Shown here piece after piece: positions 28,391 through 41,240 of a stretch of DNA of 64,000 nucleotides. Numbering within the stretch: position 1 is the first letter of the stretch; each line of letters begins with the position of its first letter. Under the pieces are notes generated by a model. It was not told the origin of the DNA and did no database searches. It saw only the letters and a program-made list of their open reading frames with translations. Origin of the DNA: Mesocentrotus franciscanus (lineage: Eukaryota; Echinodermata; Echinoidea; Camarodonta; Strongylocentrotidae); contig CP137675.1 of the NCBI GenBank assembly GCA_037976565.1, positions 22,259,326-22,323,325 of the forward strand. Reading direction: 5' to 3'. Both the position numbers and the translations under genes were made by a program.

Positions 28391-29250
28391 CTTCTGGCAT
28401 GACTATGTATCGATAATTACCTGTTGATCCCTAAAGTGCTATTGTAGTAATTGCACAAAAAAGAATACAAAAGAAACAACAGAACTTTGTGATTGCAGTG
28501 AAAACAGATTTGTCCTGCAGGAAATATATTAACTGTGACTTATGTTGTACTTAGAATTTTTTCAAAGCTGATAGAAAAGTATTGATGATTAATTTCATAT
28601 AGACAAACGATTGTATCAAGAAAAACACATTCTCACCGACTGCATGACCTTACATGACAATGTATGTCACCTTTAGATTAACAACCATATGAGTAACAGC
28701 AATCCCTGTGACAAATATTACTCTTTTAATATCCAAAAAGGTACCTTGACTAGACAGTGGCAGATATCAGCTGCAATACTTTAAACAACTGGCTGTCACT
28801 TTAATAGCACTTTCATTTGTGTTATTTCAAATGTTCTTATTGTATCCCTTGAATGTATTTGCTATGCTCATCATTTACAAAATGTAGATTTCATTCATTA
28901 AAGCGTATTGATTAGACATTGAAGCTTTTAAATCTGTGTTAATTTTATTTTGTATGTAAAGAATGTATTGTTTGTCCTTTAACAAGTTAAAGGGGGAGGC
29001 AAAAAAAATGAATGGATGAGATTGTATGCTGGTAATTATGAAATGATGATAAAGGACAATGATGTGATTCAATGATGGTGTGTTTGTTTGATGGTGAGTA
29101 TTGAAATATCCTAGCAATGCTTTCTTATAAGTTAGTGTTAATTTATTAATTTTTGTACTTTTTTTTTTGAGGGGTCATGAAAGAACAAAACAATCACTTT
29201 TAAAGCAAAGTCTTGTGATGGGAGTGTCGTATGTTAATGAGAGAGAGAGT
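28391..29250. other. No gene seen; AT-rich
   Basis: No conserved motif or splice-supported ORF recognised. Confidence 0.5.
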
Positions 29251-29336
29251 ATATAGCGCATAGGGACATGCTATCCTGTAATGTGTTATGCGCTATAACA
29301 GAACTGAGTATTATTATTATTATTATTATTATTATA
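29250..29336 (+). mobile_element. SINE/LINE 3' tail ending in ATT repeat
   Basis: GCGCTATAACAGAACTGAGT followed by (ATT)n, like the tail at 12800-12845. Confidence 0.55.
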
Positions 29337-29869
29337 TGAGTGGAATAACGGCACATAGTTGTAAGCAGATATGGTAAGAAAAATATAGAAAAGGGAGCAC
29401 ACAACAGAATGGAAAAGGGGCACTTCTAAGAGTGAGAAGAAAACAGTAACAAGAGGAACTTTAAAACAAAGTAAAACAGGACAAATTGCATGAAGGAAAA
29501 TTGCACTTGTAATAAAATAAAAAGGGATATTAATCAGATGTAAAAGTGAATGCTTAAGGAGAAAACAGGCCCTACACAAGTACCTGAAAAAACGGGCAAT
29601 TGTGCCATCCCCAAACCCAGAGTGCCGACTAAACTGCGGCATTTGGTATTGATCATGCTTGGTATTAAACTTGATAATTTAAACAATTCTTGGTTATCGA
29701 CAAAGACTTGTCCCCCAAAAAAAAAAAAAAAAAAAAATCATTGCCTAAAAATTGCTATTAATTTTGAACAGAATTCTCCATTTCCCGATGCATGATCAAA
29801 TTGAAGTTAGCCGAAACTTACGCCTGTACAGCCAATGAATGCTTAACATAGCATATCAACAATCGAATG

Positions 29870-30064
29870 AATAAGAATAAAATTGATCTTAATACTGATA
29901 TGGATCACACTCTAACTTAAAATCAATTTTAAGGCTAAAATCGATCTTAAAACTGATATGGATCACACTCTAACTTAAAATCGATTTTATTTATTTCATG
30001 AAACAGCTCCTAAAATCGAAATCGATTTTAAGATCGATTTTAGGGTTTAGTGAAACACCCCCCT
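29870..30064. mobile_element. Diverged foldback element with internal tandem
   Basis: ACTGATATGGATCACACTCT is repeated at about 29896 and 29950. AAAATCGATTTTAAG-type inverted motifs follow, and the element ends GTGAAACACCCCCC, as in the 57605-57884 element. Confidence 0.5.
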
Positions 30065-30364
30065 AATTGAAGTACGCCAGTGATATTTGGCAGTTTTAAC
30101 CTTTTATTTATTTACAACATGCTATAATTTTTGAAAATTGGATTGGACTTGGGCTTTAAATTATTTAAAGTTGATATTCATTGATTATAAATATGGTTGA
30201 ACTTCATATCAATGCAAAGGTCATTTTGTCTAGATCAATATTGCACTAATTCCAGCGTCCAAGAGGCAAATAGAACGCAGAAATCGCAAATCCAAAGTTA
30301 ATATACACGCATCCAGGTAAACGCTAAACGGGGTCCCGAAGATACGAGATCGAGTGACGTCTAT

Positions 30365-31117
30365 AAAGCCTCAAAGGAATAGATTGTCAAGCATTTCTTT
30401 TCTGTGTGACTAAGAAAGATGAAAATAAACAGAGTGAAAAGGGCGCATAGTAGAAGGTTATGCGGATAATTCTTATCCTAAATCCAAATTTAAATACATT
30501 GGTTGTTCCCAGGTGTACTTATCTATTATGTCAGGAGAAGCAATACACTTATTAGCATACTGGAAATGCTTTTGTTCTCTCAATGGAAAATCTATTTGAC
30601 AGTTCTAGAGGAGAGGAAAAAAAAAAAAAAAAACTTTTTTATATGCATGCAAATTCCAAGGGTCTGTAGTTTCTATTGTGAGACTGTTGGTTAGATGAAA
30701 TGTATCACTCTTTAATAAGAAAAGAAAAGAGGTAGTTTCGGAGAGTATTGGAATGTAAATGGATAACTCTTATTCTTAGTCAAATTTAATTGCTTTTTTT
30801 TCTCAGGGCTGTTGCCAAGTCAAATGTCCTTATGTTTGAGAAGTATTTAAGCTTAGAACTACATGCGTCTCAAGAATGTTATCTTTTTGTTTATCTGTGA
30901 AATTTAATATTCTTAGAACACGTCCATCAATTGGTGAAATTGAAATTCCAGTTGCTTCAAAAGCCTCAAAGGAATAGATTGTCAAGCATTTCTTTTCTGT
31001 GTGAGTAAGAAAGATGAAAATAAACAGAGTGAAAAGAGCGCATAGTAGAATGTTATGCGGATAATTCTTATCCTAAATCCAAATTTAAATACATTGGTTG
31101 TTCCCAGGTGTACTTAC
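30365..31117. repeat. Pair of about 155-bp direct repeats
   Basis: 30365-30520 and 30960-31115 are almost identical (GCCTCAAAGGAATAGATTGT ... TGTTCCCAGGTGTACTTA), 595 bp apart, just upstream of the LINE. They could be 5'UTR monomers of that LINE or an independent repeat. Confidence 0.85.
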
Positions 31118-34100
31118 CAGCTGCATGTTTTCATGGTGGTAGTTAAGCTATTATATGGAAAGATACTGGTTTACAACCCTGTGATTATTAAGGATGTTCC
31201 CTTTTTATATGTTGATTATTGAAATGTAATTTACTCCTGAATACTTAATCAATTTGTGATTAATAGATTCAAGAGCCTTCAAAGATTGTCGTACATGACA
31301 TGTTTTTTTATAATTGCAAGGAAGCATTTATTTTGTGTATTCTGTAAGTCAGGCTATTATAGCACCTTCAATGTGGAGAGGGTACATAATCCTTTATAGC
31401 CTTATTTTCGGGAATGTTACCTTTGAATAGAAATTTTTAGAGTGGGAGGGTGGGGCGGGGAGCTGCAATATTGCATGCCTTACATGTATCAGTTTCTTTC
31501 CCAGATGACGGGGTTTCGTTCTTGCCTTTCGTGGGGTCCCTTAAGGTGGGGATTGGCTCTGGGACTGGGTTAAATTTTCTTGTGTGTGATAGGTTATGGA
31601 TGTTTTGATTAATTGTAAATTGTTCTCCCTCAATGTGAAAGGGATCAGGGACAGAGATAAAGGAAACGCATATTTTTCTGGTGTAAAGATAAAGGGGCGG
31701 ACATTGTTTTCCTACAAGAAACATTTAGTACTAGCGATTGTGAGGACAAGTGGGCTTCAATGTGGGAGGGTTCCAGTTATTTTAGTCATGGTTCTAATCA
31801 CAGTAAAGGAGTTCTCGTTTTGATTGCGCCGAGGATAGATATTGAGATATTGCAAGTCTTAAAAGACAGTGAGGGTAGATATATTTTTATAGACTGTAAG
31901 TTTCAAGGTGTTAGGTTGATTTTAGGCAATGTGTATTTTCCAACAAGAAATTTTGAGAGTGATCAATTGCAATTTCTTCGAAAATTACGCAATAATCTGG
32001 CTAAGTTAAATAAAGATAACTACCCGGTTATAATAGGTGGTGATTTTAACATGATTAGGGACATTGAATTTGATTATAACGGGAAATCTTCAAACAGGAT
32101 TTCGAAAAGATTTAATCGAGAATTTGAAAAATTCATGGAAGATTTGCAGCTTTTGGATATTTGGAGATGTAGGCATTCTTTAAAAGGCAATTCACTTATA
32201 TGCAAAACAATCCCTTTATGCAAAGTAGACTAGATTACTGGATAATATCGGAATGTCTAGAGGAAATGGTTATGAAGTGCGATATAATTCCATCTGTTGC
32301 CCCTGATCATCATTCAATATTTTTACGTTTATTTGACAAAACAGTCAATAAAACGAATGGAAGAAAAGGGTCATATTGGAAATTCAATAATAGTTTATGT
32401 GAAAATGAAGATTATGTTAGAGAGTTAAAAAAGAAAATTTGTCAATTAAAAAACGAACTACAAACTAAAATAAAAGACAAAAGGTTGTTATGGGATTTTT
32501 TAAAAATGAAAATTCGGAGCTTTACACAAAAATTTTCAAAAAAATTGGCTGATCAAAGAAGAACAATAAGAACAGATTTAGAAAAAGAAATACAATGTTT
32601 AGAACAACAATTGACGGAAAGCACTAATGCAGATATTTTAGAAAAATTGGAAAATACAAAAAAGAAATTAAAGGAAGTTTATAGCTATGTAAATGAAGGA
32701 ATTAGGATTCGATCACGAGCCTCGTGGTACGAAAGCGGAGAAAGGGATTCGCGTTATTTCAATCAATTAATGCAAAATAACAAAAGAAAGAGTACTATTA
32801 AAAAATTAAAACCTCAGATGGTGCTATTTGCTGCGATGAAAAAAGGATAACTGAAGAAATCCGGAAGTTTTACAGCATGTTGTACAGTAAAGTAGAGTAC
32901 GAGTGCTCGGATAATTGTTATAATAGTTTCTTTCAAGGTTTACCGAAATTGACTGAAAAATCTCGAGAATACTGTGAAGGATCTATAAGTAATAAAGAAT
33001 GCCTAGAAATCTTAAAAGAATTAAAACAGAACAAATCACCTGGAAATGACGGTTTTCTTCAGAATTTTATCGTACCTTTTGGCCGGATATTGGAGATTTA
33101 GTTAAAGATGCCTTGAATGAAGCATATAGATTAGGAGAATTAGCATCGTCTCAAAAACAAGCTGTAATTACGTTAATCGCTAAAGATGGGAAAGATCCTT
33201 TTCACTGAAAAATTATAGACCCATTTCCCTTCTTAATGTCGATTATAAAATCTTAACAAAAATTTTGGCTAAGCGAATCAAGAAAGTATTAAATGAGATC
33301 ATTATGGGAGATCAGGTGGGCTACATGAAAGGGAGGAATATTGGTGAGGCCATTCGCATTATAGATGATATTATTTTCATACATCCCGTTACAATTTATC
33401 TGGTTTTTTGTTAGCTGTAGACTTCGAAAAAGCTTTTGACTCAATTTCACATCAATTTCTTCAAAAAGTTCTGTCGTCATTTGGTTTCGGTCCATCCTTT
33501 CAAAAGTGGGTTAAAGTTTTATACATGAACACTCTAAGTTGTGTATTAAATGAAGGAGGGTCCACTGGTTATTTCAAAGTAGAAAGGGAGTAAGACAGGA
33601 GACCCTCTTTCTCCGTACCTCTTTATCTTGTGTATTGAAGTAATGGCACACAAATTACGAATAGATAAATTGGTGGACGGAATTAATTTTGGAGATAAGG
33701 AAACTAAACTAGTACTTTATGCGGATGATATGACAATTTTTGTTCGCAATAAAAATCAATTAATAGGTTAAAAGTATTATTTGCAGATTTCGAAAAAATT
33801 TCTGGACTGAAAATAAACAACGACAAGACTAAAATATTAAGGTTAGGTTTATGTCAACGTTTAGATTGTGATTTTGCTTTTGGCGAAATAGTTGACTTTC
33901 TTAAGGTTTTAGGGATTTTCTTTTCCCTCGATGAACACAAGAAAGAAGATCTAAATTATAAAGAAATCTTAAGTAAAATAAAAACACTTTTAAATTTTTG
34001 GAAGCAAAGGGATTTAACACTTATGGGTAAGATTCAACTATTGAAGGTGCACATTTATTCTAAAGTTCTTTATCGGGCGTCACTTACTCCTGTTCCAAAA

Positions 34101-35742
34101 TGGGTTTATGATTCACTGGATGAATTAACTTTTGATTTCATATGGAAAGGAAAAACAGATAAAATCAATAGAAACACCATGTTTTTAGACTATAAGCAAG
34201 GGGGGTTAAAGATGTTAAATTTTTCTGCACAAGTTAAATCGCAGCGAATTATGTGGATTCAAAAACTTCTAAACAAAGATGAAGACATGAAATGGAAACA
34301 ATATTTTAACTTTGTCACTGAACACGTGGGTGGAGATTTGATATTTTCATGTGACTATATACCAAGTTTATTAAAAGTGACAGCTCCACAATTTTATATG
34401 GATTTATTAGAAGATTGGGTGAATACGAGACATATAAGGAGTATAGACATTGGTGATGTGGTAATTTTTAATAATAAACTTATTCGATATAAAGGAAGTT
34501 GTATATACGATAAGAGGTTGTATGACAAAGGAATTTACAAATTAAAACATATTTTGGAAAACGATGGTAAACTAAAATGTGACAGGCATTTTATCGATTT
34601 AGGTGTTGAAGTAAATGAAATTGAAAAGATCAAGCACTTTTATGCCTGTTTACCAGTTTGTTGGAAAAATAATTTTAGAAAGGGAGAAGAAAAAATAATT
34701 CTGGAACTGATTTCACTTTGGGGAAGAAAACAACTAATATAGCTGATCTAAAATCAAAACAAATTTATGTACAATTAATAAAGAAAGATGATTTTAAACC
34801 TTTGGTTTTTGAGAGAATTGGAAGGAACTATGGTTTTTCCTGTAAGGAAATAGAAAACATATTTTAAAGACTAAGACAGTGTACACTTAACAGTCGATTA
34901 AGAGAGTTTCAGTTCAAACTTATACATAATATATTATATACAAACCATCACCTCTTCCGTTTTGGTCTTGTCTCGACTAACTTATGCTCATTTTGCGAAA
35001 AAGATGAAGAAACATATAAACATTTATTCTATACTTGTGAATTTGCACAATCAGTGTGGGGAATGTGCACGAGATTTTTAGACTTTGAAATACATAACTG
35101 TAGTTTGGAGGAAATTCTGTATGGGAAAGAGGAGAGAAATAAAGGAAAATATCAATTAATGAATCATGTTTTAATTCTTGTTAAATATCTGATTTATAGA
35201 AATAGAGAACTTAAAAAACCACCCTCTTTTAATGAAATAAAGAATAGTATAATAGGGGATAAAGTAGAAGAAAGAAAATTGGCAGCAATGAGGGGAACTC
35301 TCACTATTCATTTTTCTAAATGGGAAAACCTGAGTATTAGACAAACAATTGGAACCCAGAGCCAGTCGTCCACCGGTTAAGAGGGGGGGGGGATAAGGAT
35401 AAGGGAGAGGTCGGGTAGGGTAGGGTTAACAAAAGAGAAAACTTTTCTCTCAGGACAACAGTATAAAAGAAGTATAAGTTGCTACATTGTTAAAACAAAA
35501 TTTTTGGATTATACAACTGCATATGTTTTCTTTGAAAATATGAATTTTGTTTCAAAATGATGTATAGGAACTAACTATGTAAGTTTCTTTTGAAGCCGTT
35601 TGTAAGACAAAAATTTATACTGATTTATAATGTCATCACATTTGCAGTGAGCGTTACATATGATGATTGTAATTTGTATTATGATTATAATTTGTTTCAA
35701 GAGAGAAAAGAATAAAAACTGACCATAAAATTAAAAAAAAAA
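31118..35742 (+). mobile_element. Tx1/L1-like LINE, frameshifted (ORF2 and 3' end)
   Basis: One ORF2 can be followed through several frameshifts and stops from about 31596 to 35380, then a roughly 360-bp 3'UTR ending in an A-rich tail (AATTAAAAAAAAAA, about 35730-35741). No ORF1 was found; 31118-31595 may be 5'UTR. The 5' end is uncertain and no target duplication could be assigned. Confidence 0.85.
31596..35380 (+). pseudogene. LINE ORF2: APE-type endonuclease + reverse transcriptase (broken)
   Basis: Endonuclease landmarks in order: LNVKGIRD (about 31626), LGNVYFPTRN, IIGGDFNMI (about 32030-32055), SRLDYWII and APDHHSIFL (about 32205-32320). RT landmarks: NKSPGNDGF (about 33030), NYRPISLLNVDYKI, LLAVDFEKAFDSI (33403), VRQGDPLSPYLF and LVLYADDMTIF (YADD at 33718-33729). 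The C-terminal region has the Tx1/L1-like GKIQLLKVHIYSKVLYRASL and FIWKGKT. Frame changes lie near 31690, 32180, 32820, 33055, 33200, 33400, 33590 and 33765, with a stop near 34738-34740. It cannot make an active enzyme. Confidence 0.88.
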
Positions 35743-35873
35743 TGGAGCACTACAATAACGATCGCAAAAGACTATCGATCGCTCGCGTGCAAAATCTATC
35801 GCTCTGCTCCAAAACTTCGAAATCTTGAAACATACGAAATCTACTCTCACTATTACAATTATGGCGGAACTTG

Positions 35874-36083
35874 ACCTATATAGATTTAGATTTTGAAGTC
35901 GACAATGTTCAGGAGGAGGATGATGGGGACAGTATGAGCTCAGATAGTTTTCTGAATAGTGACGATGACATGGGCGAATTAGGTGAAATCAAGGACGATG
36001 TTAATGAGGCTGCTATGACGCGGTGCTGCTGGTTGTGTACCGTATACCACTCGCTAGCCAGTTCGAGATCAACAAGTTAGTCG
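35874..36083 (+). pseudogene. Acidic ORF remnant
   Basis: An ATG at 35862 (MAELDLYRFRF, then stop) overlaps a longer frame without its own ATG encoding DFEVDNVQEEDDGD and SDSFLNSDDDMGELGEI. The pair looks like one acidic N-terminus broken by a 1-nt shift. Acidic starts like this occur in some transposases, but there is no diagnostic motif. Confidence 0.25.
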
Positions 36084-37036
36084 TCGAGGGTATGTTTTAG
36101 CCAGGTAGACAAAACCAATGAGGAATGTCCGAACAAAAAAGGATTACCTGGTATGTTAATCTTGTTATTCTATTCATGTCATGTTTCTTTGCATACGTAA
36201 ATGTAATACAAAATAACATGTAAAATTGCACGGACTATGTGGTGTGAAAGATGTAGTTTTACGCGTTGTATGTAGCTGTACTGTTTACGGCGCGCCAACG
36301 GGACCATTAAACTACGTCACAAAAAAGTGTCTTTTCGCTACCGTCAACTTCCGTGTTCTAAGAATCTGAGAGGTGTTTCTAAAATGTGTTTTAGAGGGAT
36401 TTCCATATATTTATATGATATCTAATGAATATTATGGTCTTCTACGTGATTCCTGCTTTCCATTAACATATTATTCATTTTGCCATATTTGTGATTTTCT
36501 TTGAATGTCTACTTTAAACAGCCTTCTAACTTCTTATCTCATGATATCTAAAAAATCTCCCTTCTCACGTGTCCATTGCACTATTTCACATGCTTAAGGT
36601 GTGTAAGGTGCATAAGGTATTTGTCCAGATTAGCACATGGAAACTTGGTTTACTAGCTAACTTCAAAGATTCAAATGCGTGAAAGACAGTTATGGTGAAA
36701 GCTACCGAGGATAAAGACAGTAGACATTCGTGAAAGAGATAGGTAGATAGCATTAATTTAAGTAAAGTATATACATTTTAAATGACTCAATCACCAGGCT
36801 TAACTTAAACAAGGAATGCAAAAAAAGCCAAGATTGTGCATCATCACAAAGAGAATATCATCAACTTTGCATGTAAGTGGGCCTTTTTTTTAGTCTGAGT
36901 TCACATTATTACGTTTTCTATTCTAATACACAAAATCAATACGAATATGTCAATAGTTTTTTTTCGGACTGAAATAACGCGTGAGGGCTATTGACCCACA
37001 TTCATGGCTTCAGCCCAAACTTGATACAAGAGGATT
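36084..37036. other. No gene seen
   Basis: AT-rich, no recognisable element. Confidence 0.5.
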
Positions 37037-37865
37037 TTGAAAAGGCTGCTGCTCAATCATCTGTGGCAGCAGAGTTATTAATAAGGTATCATTAGACAGA
37101 TTAAATATTAAATACTCATTAAAATGATATATAATTCAAGGTCATACAGTTTACAACGTTTATATGAGAATCTGGCAAAGTTCAATATACTTCTATTGAC
37201 ACGCACTGTACATATTTTTTGAATTTTAGTTTTACCCTTCCACAGGGTTCCTTTGTTGATTATAAACAACCTAACTTTTTTTTTTAATATCACATTACAT
37301 GTACAGTCATTAGAATTACTTATTGACATATCTTGGCCAATTTAAAATGCGAGAAAACGTATACAATTGCAAAAATAAAAGATACCGCGTTCTATTCAAA
37401 TTGTTATTTATTTATGTGACAGAAGATGGTTTTAAACATAGACATAATAAAAAGAAAAGGCTTTTGCTCAGTCATCCGAGGCAGCAGTGTTATGAATGAG
37501 GTATCATTAGAAATAACATTAGATCCTCATTAACATGATATATAATTTAAAGTCATACAGTTTACAACGTTTAAATGAGAATCTAGTAAAGTTCGGTATA
37601 CTTCTTTTAACACGCACCGTACATAAGTACATTTAGTTTTACCCTTCCACAGGGTTCCTTTTAATATTGAGTATACATTATCAAATATTTTTTTTTTAAA
37701 TATCACATAACATGTACAGTCTTAAGAATTACTTGTTGACATATCTTGGCCAATTTAAAATGCAAGAAAACTTAAACATTGGCAGAAATCAAACATATAC
37801 CGCGTTCTATTCAAATTGTGATTTAATTTATATGACAGATGGTGATTTTAAACACATACACAATC
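37037..37865. repeat. Tandem duplication of a 420-bp unit
   Basis: Units start near 37037 and 37457. They share GTCATACAGTTTACAACGTT, TTACCCTTCCACAGGGTTCC, GACATATCTTGGCCAATTTA and TACCGCGTTCTATTCAAATT. Both are diverged; no coding frame. Confidence 0.85.
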
Positions 37866-38343
37866 AAAAACATTTGATAAAATAAAAACATTTATATATT
37901 GATTGATTGATTAAATATTCCAATATTCATGTAGCACGATGAGTGGGCGGATGCGTTTGTGATGACATTTTGAGAAGAATTCTTCCTATTTCACTCACGC
38001 TATCCTGCAAGGTGATTCCTTCTTCTCACTTGCTTCCCCATCAATTTTGAACAGCGCCATCATACGCATTATGCTATTTCGATACCTCATTGCGTATGAT
38101 GGACACTGAGCTCTACACTACGAAATCATGCACTGTTCAAGGTGCCCTTTTTTAAAGATATTTTTAATTATTTTCTCTCAAATCAAATACATATTGTACA
38201 AATCATTCTTATTAAACAAAATTGTACATATTCTTCATAACAAAACTGGATTGACTGTACATTGATATTTAAGCTTAAACATGAATTGCAATAATAAAAG
38301 GAAACAAAAGTATATTTTCATAAACTTTTTAGAAAACATTTTC

Positions 38344-38374
<31 letters not shown>

Positions 38375-38400
38375 ATCAAAGAATAATATACTTGATAGAA
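37866..38400. other. No gene; small hairpin and AT microsatellite
   Basis: Inverted CCATCATACGCA/TGCGTATGATGG inside TTGAACAG.../...CTGTTCAA (about 38047-38141). (AT)n at 38345-38369. Confidence 0.6.
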
Positions 38401-39065
38401 AAAGTTTGTCTATTCTCCCACCCCCCGTTAAACCTACTCCAACTGCCGTGCGATATCTTAATACGACTCCGTACTGCTGCGTACCGCACCATGCGGCTAC
38501 GTAGACCACCGCAAGCAGTCCGTGCGATGCTCGCAAGAAGCCCTTGGCCTTGCGAGGTATGCACAGAAGTACAACGACTGCATGCGTCACGTGCGCTCAT
38601 CAAAAAAGGTATAGCCACACCCAGAGGTTATTGGACTCCATGTCGTTAACAAAATACTAGCAATCACCTGTGTCTAAAGACCACCTTTTCTTATTCCCTT
38701 GAATAGTATTTTCATTGAAACGTGTACTGAATGAACCTGTACGTAAAGACCATCTGTATCTAAAAATCACTTTTCTCGTCCCTTGGTCGATCTTTATATA
38801 CAGGTTCCACGGTATCTTCAAAGTTGATGTATTCGGGCAAAACATCAATCCCATGGCGAAAAATTAATTTTAGATCCAGACAGTAGCACCTAATATGTTC
38901 CATAAAATCTTGTATTGACAAACCAACAAATAGTATAACAACCTCCGATTCCTCCCCTAACATCTATTCTTCCTTCACAGATAATACCTGCGTGGTAAAC
39001 TACATAATATAGCAGTTGAAGGTTGGTTGGATTGTTTGTTAAACCTGACTGCTATGCTTTGAAGT
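38401..39065. other. GC-rich repeat-like island then diverged repeats; no gene
   Basis: About 38440-38600 is GC-rich, with CGTACTGCTGCGTACCGCAC and similar motifs. 38650-38800 repeats TGTCTAAAGACCACC/CGTAAAGACCATC. Open frames here are compositional. Confidence 0.4.
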
Positions 39066-39209
39066 GAGCATCCATGGGACCGACGGCTTTAAGTCCTCTC
39101 CGAGGGACTTAGTAATGAGGATTAATACCTTACTAACGGGCACTTTGGTTTCGAACACGGGACGTCCCGGTTACGAGACCACTGCTCTACCACTGAGCCA
39201 TCGCGCCCC
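39066..39209 (-). mobile_element. tRNA-derived SINE (Thr-like)
   Basis: The minus strand starts with a tRNA-like head (39209-39138): A-box TGGCTCAGTGG, anticodon loop CTCGTAA (CGT, Thr), B-box GTTCGAAACC. The body contains GAGAGGACTTAAAGCCGTCG. The acceptor stem pairs at only about three positions, so it is not a functional tRNA. A second copy lies at 62035-62192. Confidence 0.8.
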
Positions 39210-39469
39210 ATCAGTAATTCGGAACAACTGAGCGTTATAATTCACGTGTATGTGCCTCGAAGGGATTTGTCTGGGTAATTTATAAGTTATGATTAAGTGT
39301 TTCCGGAACATCAACCTATGATACTTCTTCTCACATCAACGTTACTGAGAAGATAATGAGATTGGATACGACTGTTGAATATGCAGTGTCAGTTACAATA
39401 ACGTCTTCAATTGTTACTACTGTCTAAACATACAGGAGTGGAAATCTATTCCTCTAGGAGTCAGGGGTA

Positions 39470-39617
39470 GTGAGCACTAATTTTTTTTTTTTGCTCCCGC
39501 AAATTTTAAAATCGCGCCGGCCGGAAATTCGCTCAGTGGGGGGGGGGGGTGTAGTGAGCACTAATTTTTTGTATTGGCCGGGGCACATGCCCCTGTGCCC
39601 CCTGGATCCGCCACTGT
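39470..39617. mobile_element. CAGTGGCGGATCCAGG-type element, right end
   Basis: Ends CCCCCTGGATCCGCCACTG. It contains two copies of GTAGTGAGCACTAATTTTTT. The left end is not clear. Confidence 0.5.
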
Positions 39618-39737
39618 CTACTTCTACTACTTATACTGCTACTACTAATACTAATACTATTACTAGTACTACGACTACGAATATACTACTTTTACGACTA
39701 CTACTACTACTACTTCTACTACTACTACTATTAATAA

Positions 39738-39815
<78 letters not shown>

Positions 39816-39886
39816 TAATAATGATATTAATAATATTCTTACTACTACTACTTCTAATACTATTACTACTACTACTTCTACTACTT

Positions 39887-39952
<66 letters not shown>

Positions 39953-39953
39953 G

Positions 39954-39994
<41 letters not shown>

Positions 39995-40100
39995 TACTAC
40001 TACTACTACTAATAATAATAATAATACTAATACTAATACTACTACTATTATTATTTTACTACTAGTACCACTACTTATACTGCTACTACTACTACTACTA

Positions 40101-40198
<98 letters not shown>

Positions 40199-40360
40199 GT
40201 AATAATAATAATGATATTAATAATACTCGTACTACTACTACTTCTAATAATATTACTACTACTACCACTACTACTACTTCCACTTTATTGTTACTACTAT
40301 TACTTGTACTACTACTACTACTACACCTGCATGTATTTTTGCTCATGCTGCTACTATTAA
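39618..40360. repeat. Large ACT/AAT trinucleotide block
   Basis: About 740 bp of (ACT)n and (AAT)n in alternating runs. All long ORFs here are poly-Leu or poly-Val artefacts. Confidence 0.98.
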
Positions 40361-41240
40361 GTACAGTTTTCTTTTTTTTTTATCGAAATCACCATCCTCA
40401 TCAATATTTTTCTTTTCATAATCCCATCAGATTTCTAGATGGTTTAATATTTGGCAATGATTTAAGTGGTAACGATTTCCATAATTATTTCCATCTGTAT
40501 ATTAATCCCTTTGACCAGAAAATAAGAATAATAATGCATATTATGTTCAACACAGCACCTGCTTAGTTGTCATAAATATTCAATGAGCCGCGTTATACCC
40601 CTTGATAAACCATACGCTCTTAGTCATCGTTGTTATATGGTAATTATTATATACACACAACAGCTTTTCGAGGCCATAGAACCCTATTCCATAATTCATA
40701 TTTATCCTATATGATTGTAGTTAAACAGGTTGTACTGAGTTTTTGTAATGTTTAGTTGGATGGTCCATCTATTTATGTGTTTTTTTAACACCGCCATGCC
40801 CCTCATCAAGCTGTACTTCATAAGGAAATAAACGTTAAGCAACAAGTGATTTATTTGCGCAAATAATTAATTCATTTCGTATTCGTAGATGGCACATGAG
40901 AAAGATGCTATGTCGACCTTTTTTGCCAGAGTAATTTTATTGATGCCTATCATCTCAAAACAATTACATATCCTACATACTTTAAACCACTTTTAATATT
41001 TTGATGATTAATCTTTTCAGATCCACAGTAATATGCTCTTTGTTTGAAGACATCTGTATAATTGCACAGAATTCTAATCAATCATTTGTGTATTTTCCTT
41101 TAGCTACTCCATAAAGAGTTTTCCATTAACGATAAATAGCTATAAAGCTTGACACACCATTTCACCCAGCTTCCATTTGTTTTCACGTACAAACAGGGAT
41201 ATTTTTTCTTTGAGGAACTGCTTCGTTTTTATCAAAGGAC
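40361..41240. other. No gene seen
   Basis: AT-rich sequence without recognisable features. Confidence 0.5.

Noticed and set aside
38281..38649. 122-codon ORF with an Arg/Ala-rich C-terminus
   Set aside because: Driven by a GC-rich repeat island; the other strand has equally long frames and there is no motif.
39138..39209. Functional tRNA-Thr(CGT) gene
   Set aside because: Acceptor stem pairs at only about three positions and it is joined to a SINE body shared with a second copy.
39470..40346. Long ORFs of poly-Leu/poly-Ile/poly-Val
   Set aside because: Translation of trinucleotide repeats.
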